A stretch of 64,000 bases of DNA from Pseudoxanthomonas suwonensis (GCF_010093235.1 NZ_PDWP01000019.1:18299-82298); one strand, 5' to 3'. Counted from the stretch's first letter, positions 15,695 to 25,421 are shown. Translations and numbers: made by a program. Notes: generated by a model from the sequence alone, not told the origin.

Positions 15695-17134
15695 TCAGGC
15701 CTCGTAGGCGGATTCGCCGTGCGAGGTGATGTCCAGGCCGACGCGCTCGGCCTCTTCGCTGACGCGCAGGCCGAAGGCCAGCCTGGCGACCAGCAGGGCC
15801 AGCACGGTGACCACGGCGCACCAGACGATGGTGAAGCCGATGCTGACCACCTGGATCCAGACCTGGCTGCCGATGGAGAAGTCGGCGTCGCCGGTGCCGC
15901 CCAGCGACGGAGCGGTGAACACGCCGGTCAGGATCGCGCCGACGATGCCGCCGACGCCGTGCACGCCGAACACGTCGGCGGTGTCGTCGACCTTCAGCAG
16001 CTTCTTCAGGCCGGTGACGCCCCACACGCAGATGGCGCCTGCGGCCAGGCCGATGACGATCGCGCCCAGCGGGCCGACGGTGCCGCAGGCCGGGGTGATG
16101 CCGACCAGGCCGGCGACCGCGCCCGAGGCGGCGCCCAGCGCGGACGGCTTGCCCTTGCTGATGGCCTCGACCAGGGTCCAGCCCACGACCGCCGCCGAGG
16201 TGGCGAGGATGGTGTTGATGAAGGCCAGGGCGGCGGTGCCGTCGGCGGCGGCGGCCGAGCCGGCGTTGAAGCCGAACCAGCCGATCCACAGCAGGGCGGC
16301 GCCGATGAAGGTGAACGGCACGTTGTGCGGCTTCAGCGCGGTCTGGCCGAAGCCCAGGCGCTTGCCGACGAAGTAGGCGCCGACCAGGCCGGCCACGCCG
16401 GCGTTGATGTGCACCACCGTACCGCCGGCGAAGTCGATCGCGCCCAGCTCGCCCAGGTAGCCGCCGCCCCACACGATGTGGGCCATCGGCAGGTAGCTGA
16501 AGGTGAACCACAGCACGGAGAACAGCAGCACGGCCTTGAACTTGATGCGCTCGGCGAAGGCGCCGACGATCAGGGCGGTGGTGATGGCGGCGAAGGTCGA
16601 CTGGAAGGCGACGAACAGCAGCTCGGGAATCGTGCCGCTGAGGGTCTCGACGGTAATGCCCTTCAGGAACGACTTCTCGGTGAACGAGCCGAAGAAGGCG
16701 TTGCCTTCGGTGAACACCGCGCTGTAGCCATAGAAGGCCCACAGCACGATCACGACCGAGGCCACGACCAGCACCTGGCTGAGCACCGACAGCACGTTCT
16801 TGCTGCGGACCAGGCCGCCGTAGAACAGGGCCAGGCCGGGCACGATCATCAGCAGCACCAGCAGGGTCGAGGTCAGCATCCAGGCGGTGTCGCCGGAATC
16901 AAGGACGGCCTCTTCCTCCGCGGCCGCTTCGGCGGCGGGCTCGGCGGCAGCGACGTCGGCCGCGGCTTCGGCCACGCCGGCGGTTTCGGCGACCATTTCG
17001 GTGGCGGGCGGCGTCGCGGCCTCCTGGGCCGCGGCGTTGCCGGCGAAGGCCAGGGTGGCCGTCGCGCTGACCAGCATCATCAGGCACACGGAATAGAACC
17101 GGGTCTTCCACCCGGCCAGGATTCGCGTCTTCAT
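15695..17134 (-). CDS. amtB: Ammonium transporter AmtB
   Basis: Inner-membrane ammonium channel of the Amt/Rh family, 479 aa. An N-terminal signal-like segment (TRFYSVCLMMLVSATATLAF) and a long Ala/Glu/Pro linker precede the core. The core of about 11 spans begins near residue 65 (WMLTSTLLVLLMIVPGLALF, GGLVRSKNVLSV). Signatures include VVHINAGVAGLVGAYFVGKR, carrying one pore histidine, and DVFGVHGVGGIVGAILTGVF, carrying the other. The C-terminal cytosolic tail (RVSEEAERVGLDITSHGESA) is the docking site for GlnK. The long Ala-rich periplasmic extension is a common variant in xanthomonads. It lies 19 bases after glnK and is co-transcribed with it. Confidence 0.95.
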   Translation of the reverse strand: MKTRILAGWKTRFYSVCLMMLVSATATLAFAGNAAAQEAATPPATEMVAETAGVAEAAADVAAAEPAAEAAAEEEAVLDSGDTAWMLTSTLLVLLMIVPGLALFYGGLVRSKNVLSVLSQVLVVASVVIVLWAFYGYSAVFTEGNAFFGSFTEKSFLKGITVETLSGTIPELLFVAFQSTFAAITTALIVGAFAERIKFKAVLLFSVLWFTFSYLPMAHIVWGGGYLGELGAIDFAGGTVVHINAGVAGLVGAYFVGKRLGFGQTALKPHNVPFTFIGAALLWIGWFGFNAGSAAAADGTAALAFINTILATSAAVVGWTLVEAISKGKPSALGAASGAVAGLVGITPACGTVGPLGAIVIGLAAGAICVWGVTGLKKLLKVDDTADVFGVHGVGGIVGAILTGVFTAPSLGGTGDADFSIGSQVWIQVVSIGFTIVWCAVVTVLALLVARLAFGLRVSEEAERVGLDITSHGESAYEA

Positions 17135-17153
17135 GGGTCTCTCCGGGGTGGGT

Positions 17154-17777
<624 letters not shown>

Positions 17778-19186
17778 TCAGTTGCCGTAGTACAGCTGGT
17801 ATTCCAGCGGGTGGGTCGCCGCGCGGAACTTGGTGACTTCCTGCATCTTCAGCGCGATGTAGCCGTCGATGAAGTCGTCGCTCATGACGCCGCCGGCCTT
17901 GAGGAACTCGCGGTCCGCGTCGAGCGCTTCCAGGGCCTGGTCCAGGCTGGAGCAGACCTTCGGGATGTTCTTCTCCTCCTCCGGCGGCAGGTCGTACAGG
18001 TCCTTGTCGCTCGGCGCACCCGGGTCGATCTGGTTACGGATGCCGTCCAGGCCGGCCATCATCAGCGCGGTGAAGGTCAGGTAGCCGGACTGCAGCGGAT
18101 CGGGGAAGCGGATCTCGATGCGGCGGGCCTTCGGGTTGGAGACCCACGGGATGCGGCAGGAAGCCGAGCGGTTGCGGGCCGAGTAGGCCAGCATCACCGG
18201 CGCCTCGAAGCCCGGGACCAGGCGCTTGTAGCTGTTGGTGCCGGAGTTGGCGAAGGCGTTGATCGCCTTGGCGTGCTTGAAGATGCCGCCGATGTACCAC
18301 AGCGCCAGCTGCGACAGGCCGCCGTAGCCGTCGCCGGAGAACAGGTTCTTGCCGTCCTTGCCCAGCGACTGGTGCACGTGCATGCCGCTGCCGTTGTCGC
18401 CGACGATCGGCTTGGGCATGAAGGTGGCGGTCTTGCCGTTGCGGTGGGCGACGTTCTTGACGATGTACTTCAGCGTCAGCAGCTCGTCGGCCTTCTTCAC
18501 CAGGGTGTTGAACTTGGTGCCGATCTCGCACTGGCCGGCGGTGGCCACCTCGTGGTGGTGGACCTCGACCTCGATGCCGGCCTCTTCCAGGGTCTTGCAC
18601 ATCTCGGCGCGCAGGTCGTGCAGCGAGTCGGCCGGGCCGACCGGGAAGTAGCCGCCCTTCACGCCAGGGCGGTAGCCGGTGTTGCCGGTCTCGTACTTGG
18701 TGCCGCTGTTCCAAGCCGCTTCCTCGGACTCGATCTCGAAGAAGGTGTGGCCCATGTCGTTGGCGTAGCGCACGGCGTCGAAGATGAAGAACTCCGGCTC
18801 GGGGCCGAAGAACGCCAGGTCGGCGATGCCGGAGGACTTGAGGTAGGCCTCGGCGCGCTTGGCCACGCCGCGCGGGCAGCGCGCATAGGCCTGCATGGTC
18901 GCCGGGTCGAGCACGTCGCAGGTCAGGATCAGGGTCGGGTCGGCGGTGAACGGATCGAGCAGCGCGGTCTCCGGATCCGGCATCAGCAGCATGTCCGACT
19001 CTTGATGCCCTTCCAGCCGGCGATCGAGGAGCCGTCGAACATCTTGCCGTCCTCGAACAGCGCGTCCTCGACGATGCTGGCCGGGAAGGTGACGTGCTGC
19101 TGCACGCCGCGCATGTCGACGAATCGCAGGTCGACGAACTCGACCTTGTTGTCCTTGATCAGCTTCTGAACGTTTTCCACGGACAT
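17778..19186 (-). pseudogene. glnA: Glutamine synthetase type I, interrupted by a one-base frameshift
   Basis: Glutamine synthetase makes glutamine from glutamate, ammonia and ATP. The N-terminal 61 residues ([20 protein letters not shown] to SSIAGWKGI) are in one frame. The remainder, from [17 protein letters not shown] to LEYQLYYGN, is in the next. Every other part is intact: catalytic [34 protein letters not shown] and the adenylylation Tyr in [10 protein letters not shown]. At the junction the minus strand reads ATCAAGAGTCGGAC, where family members have a sequence encoding INESD; one base is missing near 19001-19002. With it restored the protein is 469 aa, the normal length. Either the assembly has an error or the gene is broken. 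A sigma-54-type promoter precedes it. It is the first gene of the nitrogen block. Confidence 0.9.
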
Positions 19187-19221
19187 CGCGTGCAACCTCG
19201 GGGTGATGGGTAACCACCCAG

Positions 19222-19239
19222 TAGCACGGCGCGTGCCAA
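19222..19239 (-). promoter_or_regulatory. Sigma-54-type promoter of glnA
   Basis: The minus strand reads TTGGCACGCGCCGTGCTA. The invariant GG and GC dinucleotides are separated by exactly ten bases, and TTGGCACG matches the -24 consensus fully. The -12 element is GTGCT rather than TTGCT. It lies 36 bases upstream of the glnA ATG. Confidence 0.8.
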
Positions 19240-19299
19240 CTGGAAGAACCGTCACAAGCCATTGATTTGACTTAACTCCGTCCCTGAAGCGGGGATGTC

Positions 19300-19349
19300 G
19301 CACCAAACAGGTGCATTATTTTGGTGCGGCTCTTGCACCACTTTGGGGA
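19300..19349. promoter_or_regulatory. Cluster of NtrC-like enhancer sites
   Basis: The family consensus is GCACC-N5-GGTGC. A perfect copy is at 19300-19314, a copy with one degenerate half (GCATT-N5-GGTGC) at 19313-19327, and a weaker one (GCACC-N5-GGGGA) at 19335-19349. They lie about 60-125 bases upstream of the sigma-54 element, the right range for enhancers. They also lie just upstream of the divergent uppP gene. Confidence 0.7.
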
Positions 19350-19417
19350 TATACGCAGTGCAGCATTTGCTCGCGTATGCTCAGGCACACCCCCGCCCGA
19401 AACCGACAAACCCCCAC

Positions 19418-20209
19418 GTGTCCGACATGCTCTCCGCCCTGCTGCTGGGCATCCTCGAAGGACTGACGGAATTCCTGCCCATCTCCAGCACCGGGCACCT
19501 GCTGATCGCACAGCACTGGCTCGGAGCCAGGTCGGATTTCTTCAACATCGTCATCCAGGCCGGCGCGATCCTCGCCGTGACCCTGGTGTTCCGCCGCCGC
19601 CTGTGGGAACTGGCCACCGGCCTCGGCGATCCGGCCAATCGCGACTACGTCGCCAAGCTGGCGGTCGCGTTCCTGGTGACCGCGATGGTCGGGCTGCCGG
19701 TGCGCCTGGCCGGCTGGGAACTGCCGGAGACGGTCACCCCGATCGCCTGGGCGCTGGTGCTGGGCGGCGTGTGGATGCTGGTGGCCGAGCACTACGCCGG
19801 CAAGCGCGGCGACGTGCCCACGATCAGCTGGAAGGTCGCGGTCCTGGTCGGCCTGGCGCAGGTGGTGGCGGGCGTGTTCCCGGGCACCTCGCGCTCGGCC
19901 GCGGCGATCTTCATGGCCATGCTGGCCGGCACCAGCCGCCGTGCCTCGGCCGCCGAGTTCGTGTTCCTGGTCGGCATCCCGACCATGTTCGCCGCCAGCG
20001 CGTACGCCTTCCTGGAGCTGGCGATGGAAGGCGGGCTGGGCGGCGAAGCCTGGGGCGACGTGCTGCTCGCGTTCGCTGCCGCCGCAGTCACCGGTTTCGC
20101 CGTGGTGCGCTGGCTGATGGGTTACATCAAGGCACACCCGTTCACCGGCTTCGCGGTCTACCGGATCCTGTTCGGCCTCGGCCTGCTGGTGCTGATGCCG
20201 GCGCTGTAA
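19418..20209 (+). CDS. uppP: Undecaprenyl-diphosphate phosphatase UppP/BacA
   Basis: Inner-membrane phosphatase that recycles undecaprenyl pyrophosphate to the monophosphate carrier needed for peptidoglycan and other envelope polymers. 263 aa, about eight spans. Family motifs are EGLTEFLPISSTGHLL near the N terminus and the catalytic-site region GVFPGTSRSAAA. The GTG at 19418 gives MSDMLSALLLG, aligning with the family N terminus; ATG at 19427 is the alternative. The frame is open further upstream, through the glnA enhancer region, but that part has no family similarity. Neither start has a good ribosome-binding site. Confidence 0.95.
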   Translation: MSDMLSALLLGILEGLTEFLPISSTGHLLIAQHWLGARSDFFNIVIQAGAILAVTLVFRRRLWELATGLGDPANRDYVAKLAVAFLVTAMVGLPVRLAGWELPETVTPIAWALVLGGVWMLVAEHYAGKRGDVPTISWKVAVLVGLAQVVAGVFPGTSRSAAAIFMAMLAGTSRRASAAEFVFLVGIPTMFAASAYAFLELAMEGGLGGEAWGDVLLAFAAAAVTGFAVVRWLMGYIKAHPFTGFAVYRILFGLGLLVLMPAL

Positions 20210-20260
20210 CACCTGGCGGCGCAGGATCGCGCTACTCCCTGCCACCCCCGGAGGCACGCC

Positions 20261-21055
20261 ATGTCTGCGGTTCCACGCACCCTCCTGCCGCTGCTGCTGG
20301 CCGCCATGCTGGAAGGCTGCGCCTCCCCGGGAGGAAGCTCCGCGCTGCCGGCCGGCGAAGTCGCCACGCTGCTGGCGGCGCACCACTGGCGGCTGGACGA
20401 GGCCACCGACCGGCGCGGCCGCGCCATCGACGCGCTCATGGCCCGGCCCGGCCAGCCCCTGCAGCTGGACTTCGGCGACGGCCGCCTGGCCGTCTCCAAC
20501 ACCTGCAACCGCATGTCCGCGCCGTGGCGCATCGAAGCGGATGCGCTGCAGCTGGGACCACTGGCATCGACGATGATGGCGTGCACCGACCCGGCGCTGG
20601 CATCGCTGGACCGCGAGGTCGCCACGCGCCTGCGGGGGCGCCTGCAGCTGGCGCTGGACGCCGGCCCGCGGCCGCGCCTGGTGCTCACCACCGCCGGCGG
20701 CGACCGCCTGGCGTTCTCCGGCCATCCCACTGCCGCCACGCGCCACGGCGGGGTGCCGGAGCGGATCTTCCTCGAGGTCGCCGCCCAGGCCCGGCCGTGC
20801 CACCACCCCTTGATGCCGGAAATGCAGTGCCTGCAGGTGCGCCAGGTGCATTACGACGCGCACGGGCTGGAAGCCGGCCCCCGTGGCGAATGGCAGCTGC
20901 TTTACGACCCCATCGAGGGCTACGTGCACCGGCCCGGCGTGCGCACCGTGTTGCGCATCGACCATTACCGGCGCCGCGAACCGGTGCCGGCCGACGCCTC
21001 GCGCCATGCCTACGTGCTGGACATGGTGGTCGAATCGGAGGCGGTGGACCCGTAG
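20261..21055 (+). CDS. META and DUF4377 domain lipoprotein
   Basis: 264 aa envelope lipoprotein with Cys20 in the lipobox MLEGC. Residues about 35-150 form a META (HslJ-like) domain, with LLAAHHWRLDEATDRRGRAI, LDFGDGRLAVSNTCNRMSA and LGPLASTMMACTDPA. Residues about 165-262 form a DUF4377 domain, with ERIFLEVAAQARPCHHPLMP, MQCLQVRQVHYDAHG, EWQLLYDPIEGYVHRPG and YVLDMVVES. META proteins are linked to stress and novobiocin resistance in E. coli (HslJ). The function of this combined form is not known. It is convergent with the GyrI-like gene, with three bases between their stop codons. Confidence 0.85.
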   Translation: MSAVPRTLLPLLLAAMLEGCASPGGSSALPAGEVATLLAAHHWRLDEATDRRGRAIDALMARPGQPLQLDFGDGRLAVSNTCNRMSAPWRIEADALQLGPLASTMMACTDPALASLDREVATRLRGRLQLALDAGPRPRLVLTTAGGDRLAFSGHPTAATRHGGVPERIFLEVAAQARPCHHPLMPEMQCLQVRQVHYDAHGLEAGPRGEWQLLYDPIEGYVHRPGVRTVLRIDHYRRREPVPADASRHAYVLDMVVESEAVDP

Positions 21056-21058
21056 GCC

Positions 21059-21664
21059 TCAGGCCATCGGCTGGCGCAGGATGGTCTTCCACTTCGCCGG
21101 CGCGATCCGGCGCGCGTCGTTGAGGTAGATCTCGTGGTGGCGGCCGCGCAGCGCCGAACGGGCGCGGATGTACTCGTGCAGGCGCACGATCGCCGGCCCC
21201 TCCTCCGCATATGGGCCCACGTGCAGCAGCTGCGCGCAGCGGCCCTCGGCGAGGGTTTCCAGGCGCACCCGTCCCAGCGCCGGCAAGGCCTTCTTCGCGC
21301 CGGCCGAGACCACAGCGGCCGCGACCATGGCCGCGTCCACCTCCGGCGGCTGCATGATCATCGCCGTCCACTGCCATGCATCGCGCGCGCCACGCACGAA
21401 GCTGGACAGGTCGTCGGACCACCACGACGCCTCCAGCGGCATCACCACGTAGTCCAGCGCGCGCTGCTTCTTCAGCGCGAACTTGAGCGTGTAGGCCACC
21501 GCGAACAGCGCCTCGACCGCCTCGCGCCACGCGGGCGAGGCATCGGGATCGCCGCGCCCGTCGACCATGAGGAAACCGAAGGCGGGAACCTCGACCTCCA
21601 CGATGCCACTGGCCGGCGGACGGTAGAGCGAGCCCAGTTCGCGCTTGAGGTCGATCTTCCGCAT
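21059..21664 (-). CDS. GyrI-like small-molecule-binding domain protein
   Basis: 201 aa soluble protein of the GyrI-like/SOUL-type ligand-binding superfamily. Markers are VEVPAFGFLMVDGRGDPD near the start, then WREAVEALFAVAYTLKFAL, LDYVVMPLEASWW and LHVGPYAEEGPAI, with the C-terminal HEIYLNDARRIAPAKWKTIL. Such stand-alone domains are thought to bind or hydrolyse small toxic compounds. No DNA-binding domain is present. The neighbour 21 bases upstream is a PEBP-family gene, suggesting co-transcription without explaining the role. Confidence 0.85.
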   Translation of the reverse strand: MRKIDLKRELGSLYRPPASGIVEVEVPAFGFLMVDGRGDPDASPAWREAVEALFAVAYTLKFALKKQRALDYVVMPLEASWWSDDLSSFVRGARDAWQWTAMIMQPPEVDAAMVAAAVVSAGAKKALPALGRVRLETLAEGRCAQLLHVGPYAEEGPAIVRLHEYIRARSALRGRHHEIYLNDARRIAPAKWKTILRQPMA

Positions 21665-21685
21665 GGCCGGAGACCGCGCGGCGCC

Positions 21686-22297
21686 TCAGCCCAGGCGGTT
21701 GTTGAGGGTGTAGGTGCCGTGCACCGCCGCCTCGCCGCGTACGTGGCCGTGCATGGCGCGCAGCACCTGGCCGGCGGTGAAGCGGTCCGGCACGTCCAGG
21801 CGCGGCACGTCCAGCGCGAACAGGCGGAAGAAGTAGCGGTGCACGCGGGCGTCGTTGAACGGCGGATACGGGCCGTCGTAGCCGTGGTAGTCGCCGCCCA
21901 TCTCCGCGTCGCCGGCGAACCAGGCGGTGTAGTCGTTGATGCCCTGGCGCGCGCCGGGCGGCCCCGGCGGCTGGCGCTTGCCGCCACGGGTCACCCCGTC
22001 GCTGCAGCTGCCGGCCTCGATCACGCGCACGGCGGGATCGATGTCGACCATCGCCCAGTGCACGAACTCGGTGCGCGGCTGGCCAACCGGGATCTCCATG
22101 TCCTGGCGGCCGACCGTTTCCGGCACGGTCGGCGCGTCCGGATCGATGCACAGCAGGACCAGCGAACGGGTGCCCTCCGGCACGCCGTCCCAGGCCAGGT
22201 GCGGGTTGCGGTTGCCGCCGAAGCCGTCGACGGCACCCAGCGCGAACTCGGCGGCGATCGGGCCACCGGCGGGGAAACTGTCGCTCCAGATGCGCAT
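21686..22297 (-). CDS. YbhB/YbcL family (PEBP) protein
   Basis: 203 aa phosphatidylethanolamine-binding/Raf-kinase-inhibitor-like protein. The ligand-site motif is LVLLCIDPDAPTVPE, and other family marks are PHLAWDGVPEGTRSL, FVHWAMVDIDP, GYDGPYPPFNDARVHRYFF and LFALDVPRLD. Bacterial members are cytosolic or periplasmic. No signal peptide is evident here, so a cytosolic location is inferred. Ligand unknown. It lies between the GyrI-like gene and the TPR-sulfotransferase gene on the same strand. Confidence 0.9.
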   Translation of the reverse strand: MRIWSDSFPAGGPIAAEFALGAVDGFGGNRNPHLAWDGVPEGTRSLVLLCIDPDAPTVPETVGRQDMEIPVGQPRTEFVHWAMVDIDPAVRVIEAGSCSDGVTRGGKRQPPGPPGARQGINDYTAWFAGDAEMGGDYHGYDGPYPPFNDARVHRYFFRLFALDVPRLDVPDRFTAGQVLRAMHGHVRGEAAVHGTYTLNNRLG

Positions 22298-22316
22298 GGT
22301 CCTTCCTCCTTGTGGA

Positions 22317-24383
22317 TCAGTCCGCAGCGTAGCCGAGGCGCACGGCGACCGGCGTCAGCGCCGCGAACGGGCCGGCCAGCGCCTGCGCGTATGCGCGCCA
22401 GCGCCCCGCGGGCAGGCGCGGCGGAGCCGGCGGGGCCGGCGGCAGGGGCACGCCCAGCACCTGGCTGAGCGAGGCGCCGAGCGCGACCGGATCGTTGATC
22501 ACCTCGTCCACGCGCAGCAGCAGGTGCGGATAGAGCTCCTGCTCGTGCAGGTCGGCGAGCTGCCCCAGCACCCCGGCCAGCCATCGCGCCGCCTCGTCGG
22601 CCGAGGCCAGCTGCAGCGGCAGCGGCGCGCCGTGCGCGTACCAGTCCAGCAGCATGTCGCGCGGGTCGCGCAGGACCGCCATCAGGCGCCCGCCCGGCAG
22701 GTGCGGGCGCAGGGCCAGCAGCAGGGCGTTGTCCCAGTGCAGCAGCCAGTCGACGACCTCGGTGTCGGTGGCACCCCGCGCCGGCAGGCGCTCGCGCCAC
22801 TGCGCCACCACCGCGTCCGCCGGCAGGCGGCCTTCGGCCAGGGCCGGGCCGGTGCCCAGGCTCTGCAGCGGATCCTGCGGCGGACCGGGACGGAAGCGGT
22901 CGGTCAGCAGCGGCGCGCCGGCGGCGGTGAGCAGGTCGACCACGCGCTCCACGGCCGAACCCGGGGCGCCCCACAGCAGCACCGGGCGCGGCGCGTCGGC
23001 CGCGGCCTCGGCCAGTGCGGGCCAGGACTGCGGGGCCACGGCCGGGGCCGGCGGCTCGGCACGGCGCCCGCGGTTGCCGTCATGCAGTTCCTGCCACAGC
23101 GACAGTGCCTCCTCGCTGCGGCCGAGGCGGTCGAGCAGGCGGCCGATCCAGCCGCCGACCACGTCGCGCCGCGGCCCCTCCGGCGTCCGCTCCATGATCT
23201 GGCGCGCCCGTGCAAGCGCGGCATCGGGATCGGCTTCCAGCTGCGACTCGACCAGGAACTGCAGGCCCGCCGGATGTTCGGGCGCGACCTCCAGGAGCCG
23301 GCGCGCGGCCTCGCCCACGACCGCGGCATCGCCGATCCGACCGGCATGGGCCAGCGCCGCCTCCAGCGCCGGCACGTGCCCGGGCATCGCCGCCAGCCAT
23401 CGCTCGAGGACGGCCGAGGCCTCGGCACTGCCCGGCTGCTCGAACGACTGGCGTGCGGCCCACAGCATGCCGTTGCCCGGGTGGGCGGCCAGCAGCGATT
23501 CCAGGGTGGCGCGGCCGTCGTCGCGGTCGCCGGTGGCGGCCCACAGGTTCATCAGCCCGCGCAGGGCCAGGGCATCGTCGGGTGCCGCTTCCAGCGCGGC
23601 CCCCAGCCACTGGCGCGCCTGGCCGGCGCGTCGCGCCTGCAGGGCGTAGAGGCCGGCCGTGCGCAGGAGCGCGGGCGTGGCGGAGGCCGGCTCGGCCAGC
23701 AACGGCGCCAGCAGGTCGGCGGCCTCGCTGGGGCGGCCCTGCGCGGCGACCGCCTGCGCCAGCAGCGGCTGCACGCCCCGCGCGTCCGGGACCAGGTCGA
23801 CGACGCGGCGGAGCGCCTGCTCGGCGAACGCGTGGTGGCCCTTGGCCGCGTAGGCGAAGGCCAGCACCGAGAACCCCTGGGGATCGTCCGGCAGCCGCTT
23901 GCTGGCGGCCGAAGCCAGGGCCAGGGCGCGCTCGGCGTCGCCACGGCGCATCGCCAGCAGGCCGTCCAGGGCCGCCAGCTCCGGATGGCCCTCGCCGATG
24001 CGCGCGGCGATGCGCACCAGGCGCTCGGCCTCGTCCAGCCGGCCGAGGGACATCGCCAGGCGCGCCTGGGCGAGGTAGGCCGGCAGGTTGTTCGGATCCA
24101 GCTCCAGGCTCTGCCCGAACGCGGCGTGCGCGGCGGCCGCGTCGCCCTTGCGCGCCAGCAGCAGCGCGCGATCGTGGTGCAGGCCGGCATCGTCCGGGGC
24201 CAGGGCGATGGCCTGGTCCAGTGCCGCCAGCGCGGCGGCGGGGTCGCCGGACTGCGCCAGCGCATGGGCCAGCGCGCGGTGGGCGGCGGCGAGGCCGGGC
24301 TCGGCGGCGGTCCATTCGCGCGCCAGCTGCAGCGCCTCGTCGTGCGCGCCGCGTTCCAGGGCCTGGTGGATCTTCTGCTGCAT
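22317..24383 (-). CDS. TPR protein with C-terminal sulfotransferase-like domain
   Basis: 688 aa. Residues 1 to about 440 are helical TPR repeats with the periodic pattern AAALAALDQAIALAPDDAGL, HAAFGQSLELDPNNLPAYLA and further copies. From about residue 465 the fold changes: PVLLWGAPGSAVERVVDLL resembles the 5'-phosphosulfate loop of PAPS sulfotransferases and LMAVLRDPRDMLLDWYAHG resembles the 3'-phosphate motif. The first loop lacks the usual Lys, with SAV in place of GTT or KST, so catalytic activity is doubtful. No signal peptide. It could be a protein-modifying enzyme or a degenerate scaffold. Confidence 0.8.
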   Translation of the reverse strand: MQQKIHQALERGAHDEALQLAREWTAAEPGLAAAHRALAHALAQSGDPAAALAALDQAIALAPDDAGLHHDRALLLARKGDAAAAHAAFGQSLELDPNNLPAYLAQARLAMSLGRLDEAERLVRIAARIGEGHPELAALDGLLAMRRGDAERALALASAASKRLPDDPQGFSVLAFAYAAKGHHAFAEQALRRVVDLVPDARGVQPLLAQAVAAQGRPSEAADLLAPLLAEPASATPALLRTAGLYALQARRAGQARQWLGAALEAAPDDALALRGLMNLWAATGDRDDGRATLESLLAAHPGNGMLWAARQSFEQPGSAEASAVLERWLAAMPGHVPALEAALAHAGRIGDAAVVGEAARRLLEVAPEHPAGLQFLVESQLEADPDAALARARQIMERTPEGPRRDVVGGWIGRLLDRLGRSEEALSLWQELHDGNRGRRAEPPAPAVAPQSWPALAEAAADAPRPVLLWGAPGSAVERVVDLLTAAGAPLLTDRFRPGPPQDPLQSLGTGPALAEGRLPADAVVAQWRERLPARGATDTEVVDWLLHWDNALLLALRPHLPGGRLMAVLRDPRDMLLDWYAHGAPLPLQLASADEAARWLAGVLGQLADLHEQELYPHLLLRVDEVINDPVALGASLSQVLGVPLPPAPPAPPRLPAGRWRAYAQALAGPFAALTPVAVRLGYAAD

Positions 24384-24425
24384 CGGGGCTTTCCACGGGA
24401 AAACCCGGATTCTAGCCTGCGCCGC

Positions 24426-25421
24426 TCAGTCTGCCGGCAGCGCCGCGCACAGCCGTTCGGCCACCCAACGCTCGGCGAAGCCGTCGCCGTGCAGGTTCTC
24501 GACGAAGGCGCAGTGCCCGCCCCACGAGGCCACTTCCAGCCGCACCCGCGGCGGCAGCTGCCAGTGCTCGAAGTCCTCGAACGGGATCACCGGGTCGTCG
24601 CGCGACATCAGGATGTCGGACGGGACTTCCAGCGCGGCCAGGCGCTGGCCGGCGATCGAGTAGCTGTCGAAGTAGGCCTCGACCGAGCCGAAACCGGCGT
24701 GGCGCTGCGCCAGCCAGCCCATCAGGCCGCGCAGGTCCAGCTGCAGGGTGGCGTCGTCGTAGCCGAAGCGCTCCGGGAACAGCTCGCGCTTGCGCAGCAG
24801 CGAGCTGCGCCACTTGCGCCGGAAATACCAGTCGTAGAACTGCGGCGCGCGCTCCATGTGCTCCATGGTCCGCGACGGGTCCACCAGCGGGCAGACCGCG
24901 GCGATGTGGCGCAGCGGCAGGCCGGCCAGCGCCGCGCGCAGGCCCAGGCGCAGGGCGTGGTTGCCGCCCAGCGAGTAACCGGCCACCACCAGGTCGCGCA
25001 CCCCCAGGCGCGCGACCATGTCCGCGGCCGCGTGCACCACCTCGTCGAGGCGGTTGGAGTGGAACAGGTCCTCGTTGAGGTGGTGGGTGTCGCCGTGGTC
25101 GCGGAAGTTGAGGCGGAAGACCTCGAAGCCGCAGGCCAGCAGGCGGGCGGCGGTCATGCGCATGTAGCCGGACTCGGCGCTGCCTTCCCAGCCATGCAGC
25201 AGCAGCGCCATGCCGCGCGGAGCCATCCCGGGCACCCGGCTGTGCCAGCCCTGCAGGCGCACGCCGTTGCCGCCGTCGAGGATCAGTTCGCGGCTCTGCG
25301 CGCCCACGGCCGCGAGCGCACGCAGTCCGCGGTGGCGGCGCAGGGCGCTGGAACCGAGGACCGACTGCAGGTGCGGGTTGCGCAGCAGGCGCGGCGGCTG
25401 GAAATCGGCGGCGGTGAGCAT
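24426..25421 (-). CDS. Alpha/beta hydrolase, YheT/EMB8 type
   Basis: 331 aa serine hydrolase. The N terminus RNPHLQSVLGSSALRR is typical of the YheT family. The oxyanion-region HGWEGSAES follows. The nucleophile elbow is VAGYSLGGNHALR, and the other triad residues are the Asp in SRDDPVIPFEDFEHW and the His in SWGGHCAFVENL. Proposed substrates for the family are short acyl esters and lipids, but no physiological reaction is established. It lies on the minus strand between the TPR-sulfotransferase gene and a PlsC-type acyltransferase. Confidence 0.92.
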   Translation of the reverse strand: MLTAADFQPPRLLRNPHLQSVLGSSALRRHRGLRALAAVGAQSRELILDGGNGVRLQGWHSRVPGMAPRGMALLLHGWEGSAESGYMRMTAARLLACGFEVFRLNFRDHGDTHHLNEDLFHSNRLDEVVHAAADMVARLGVRDLVVAGYSLGGNHALRLGLRAALAGLPLRHIAAVCPLVDPSRTMEHMERAPQFYDWYFRRKWRSSLLRKRELFPERFGYDDATLQLDLRGLMGWLAQRHAGFGSVEAYFDSYSIAGQRLAALEVPSDILMSRDDPVIPFEDFEHWQLPPRVRLEVASWGGHCAFVENLHGDGFAERWVAERLCAALPAD

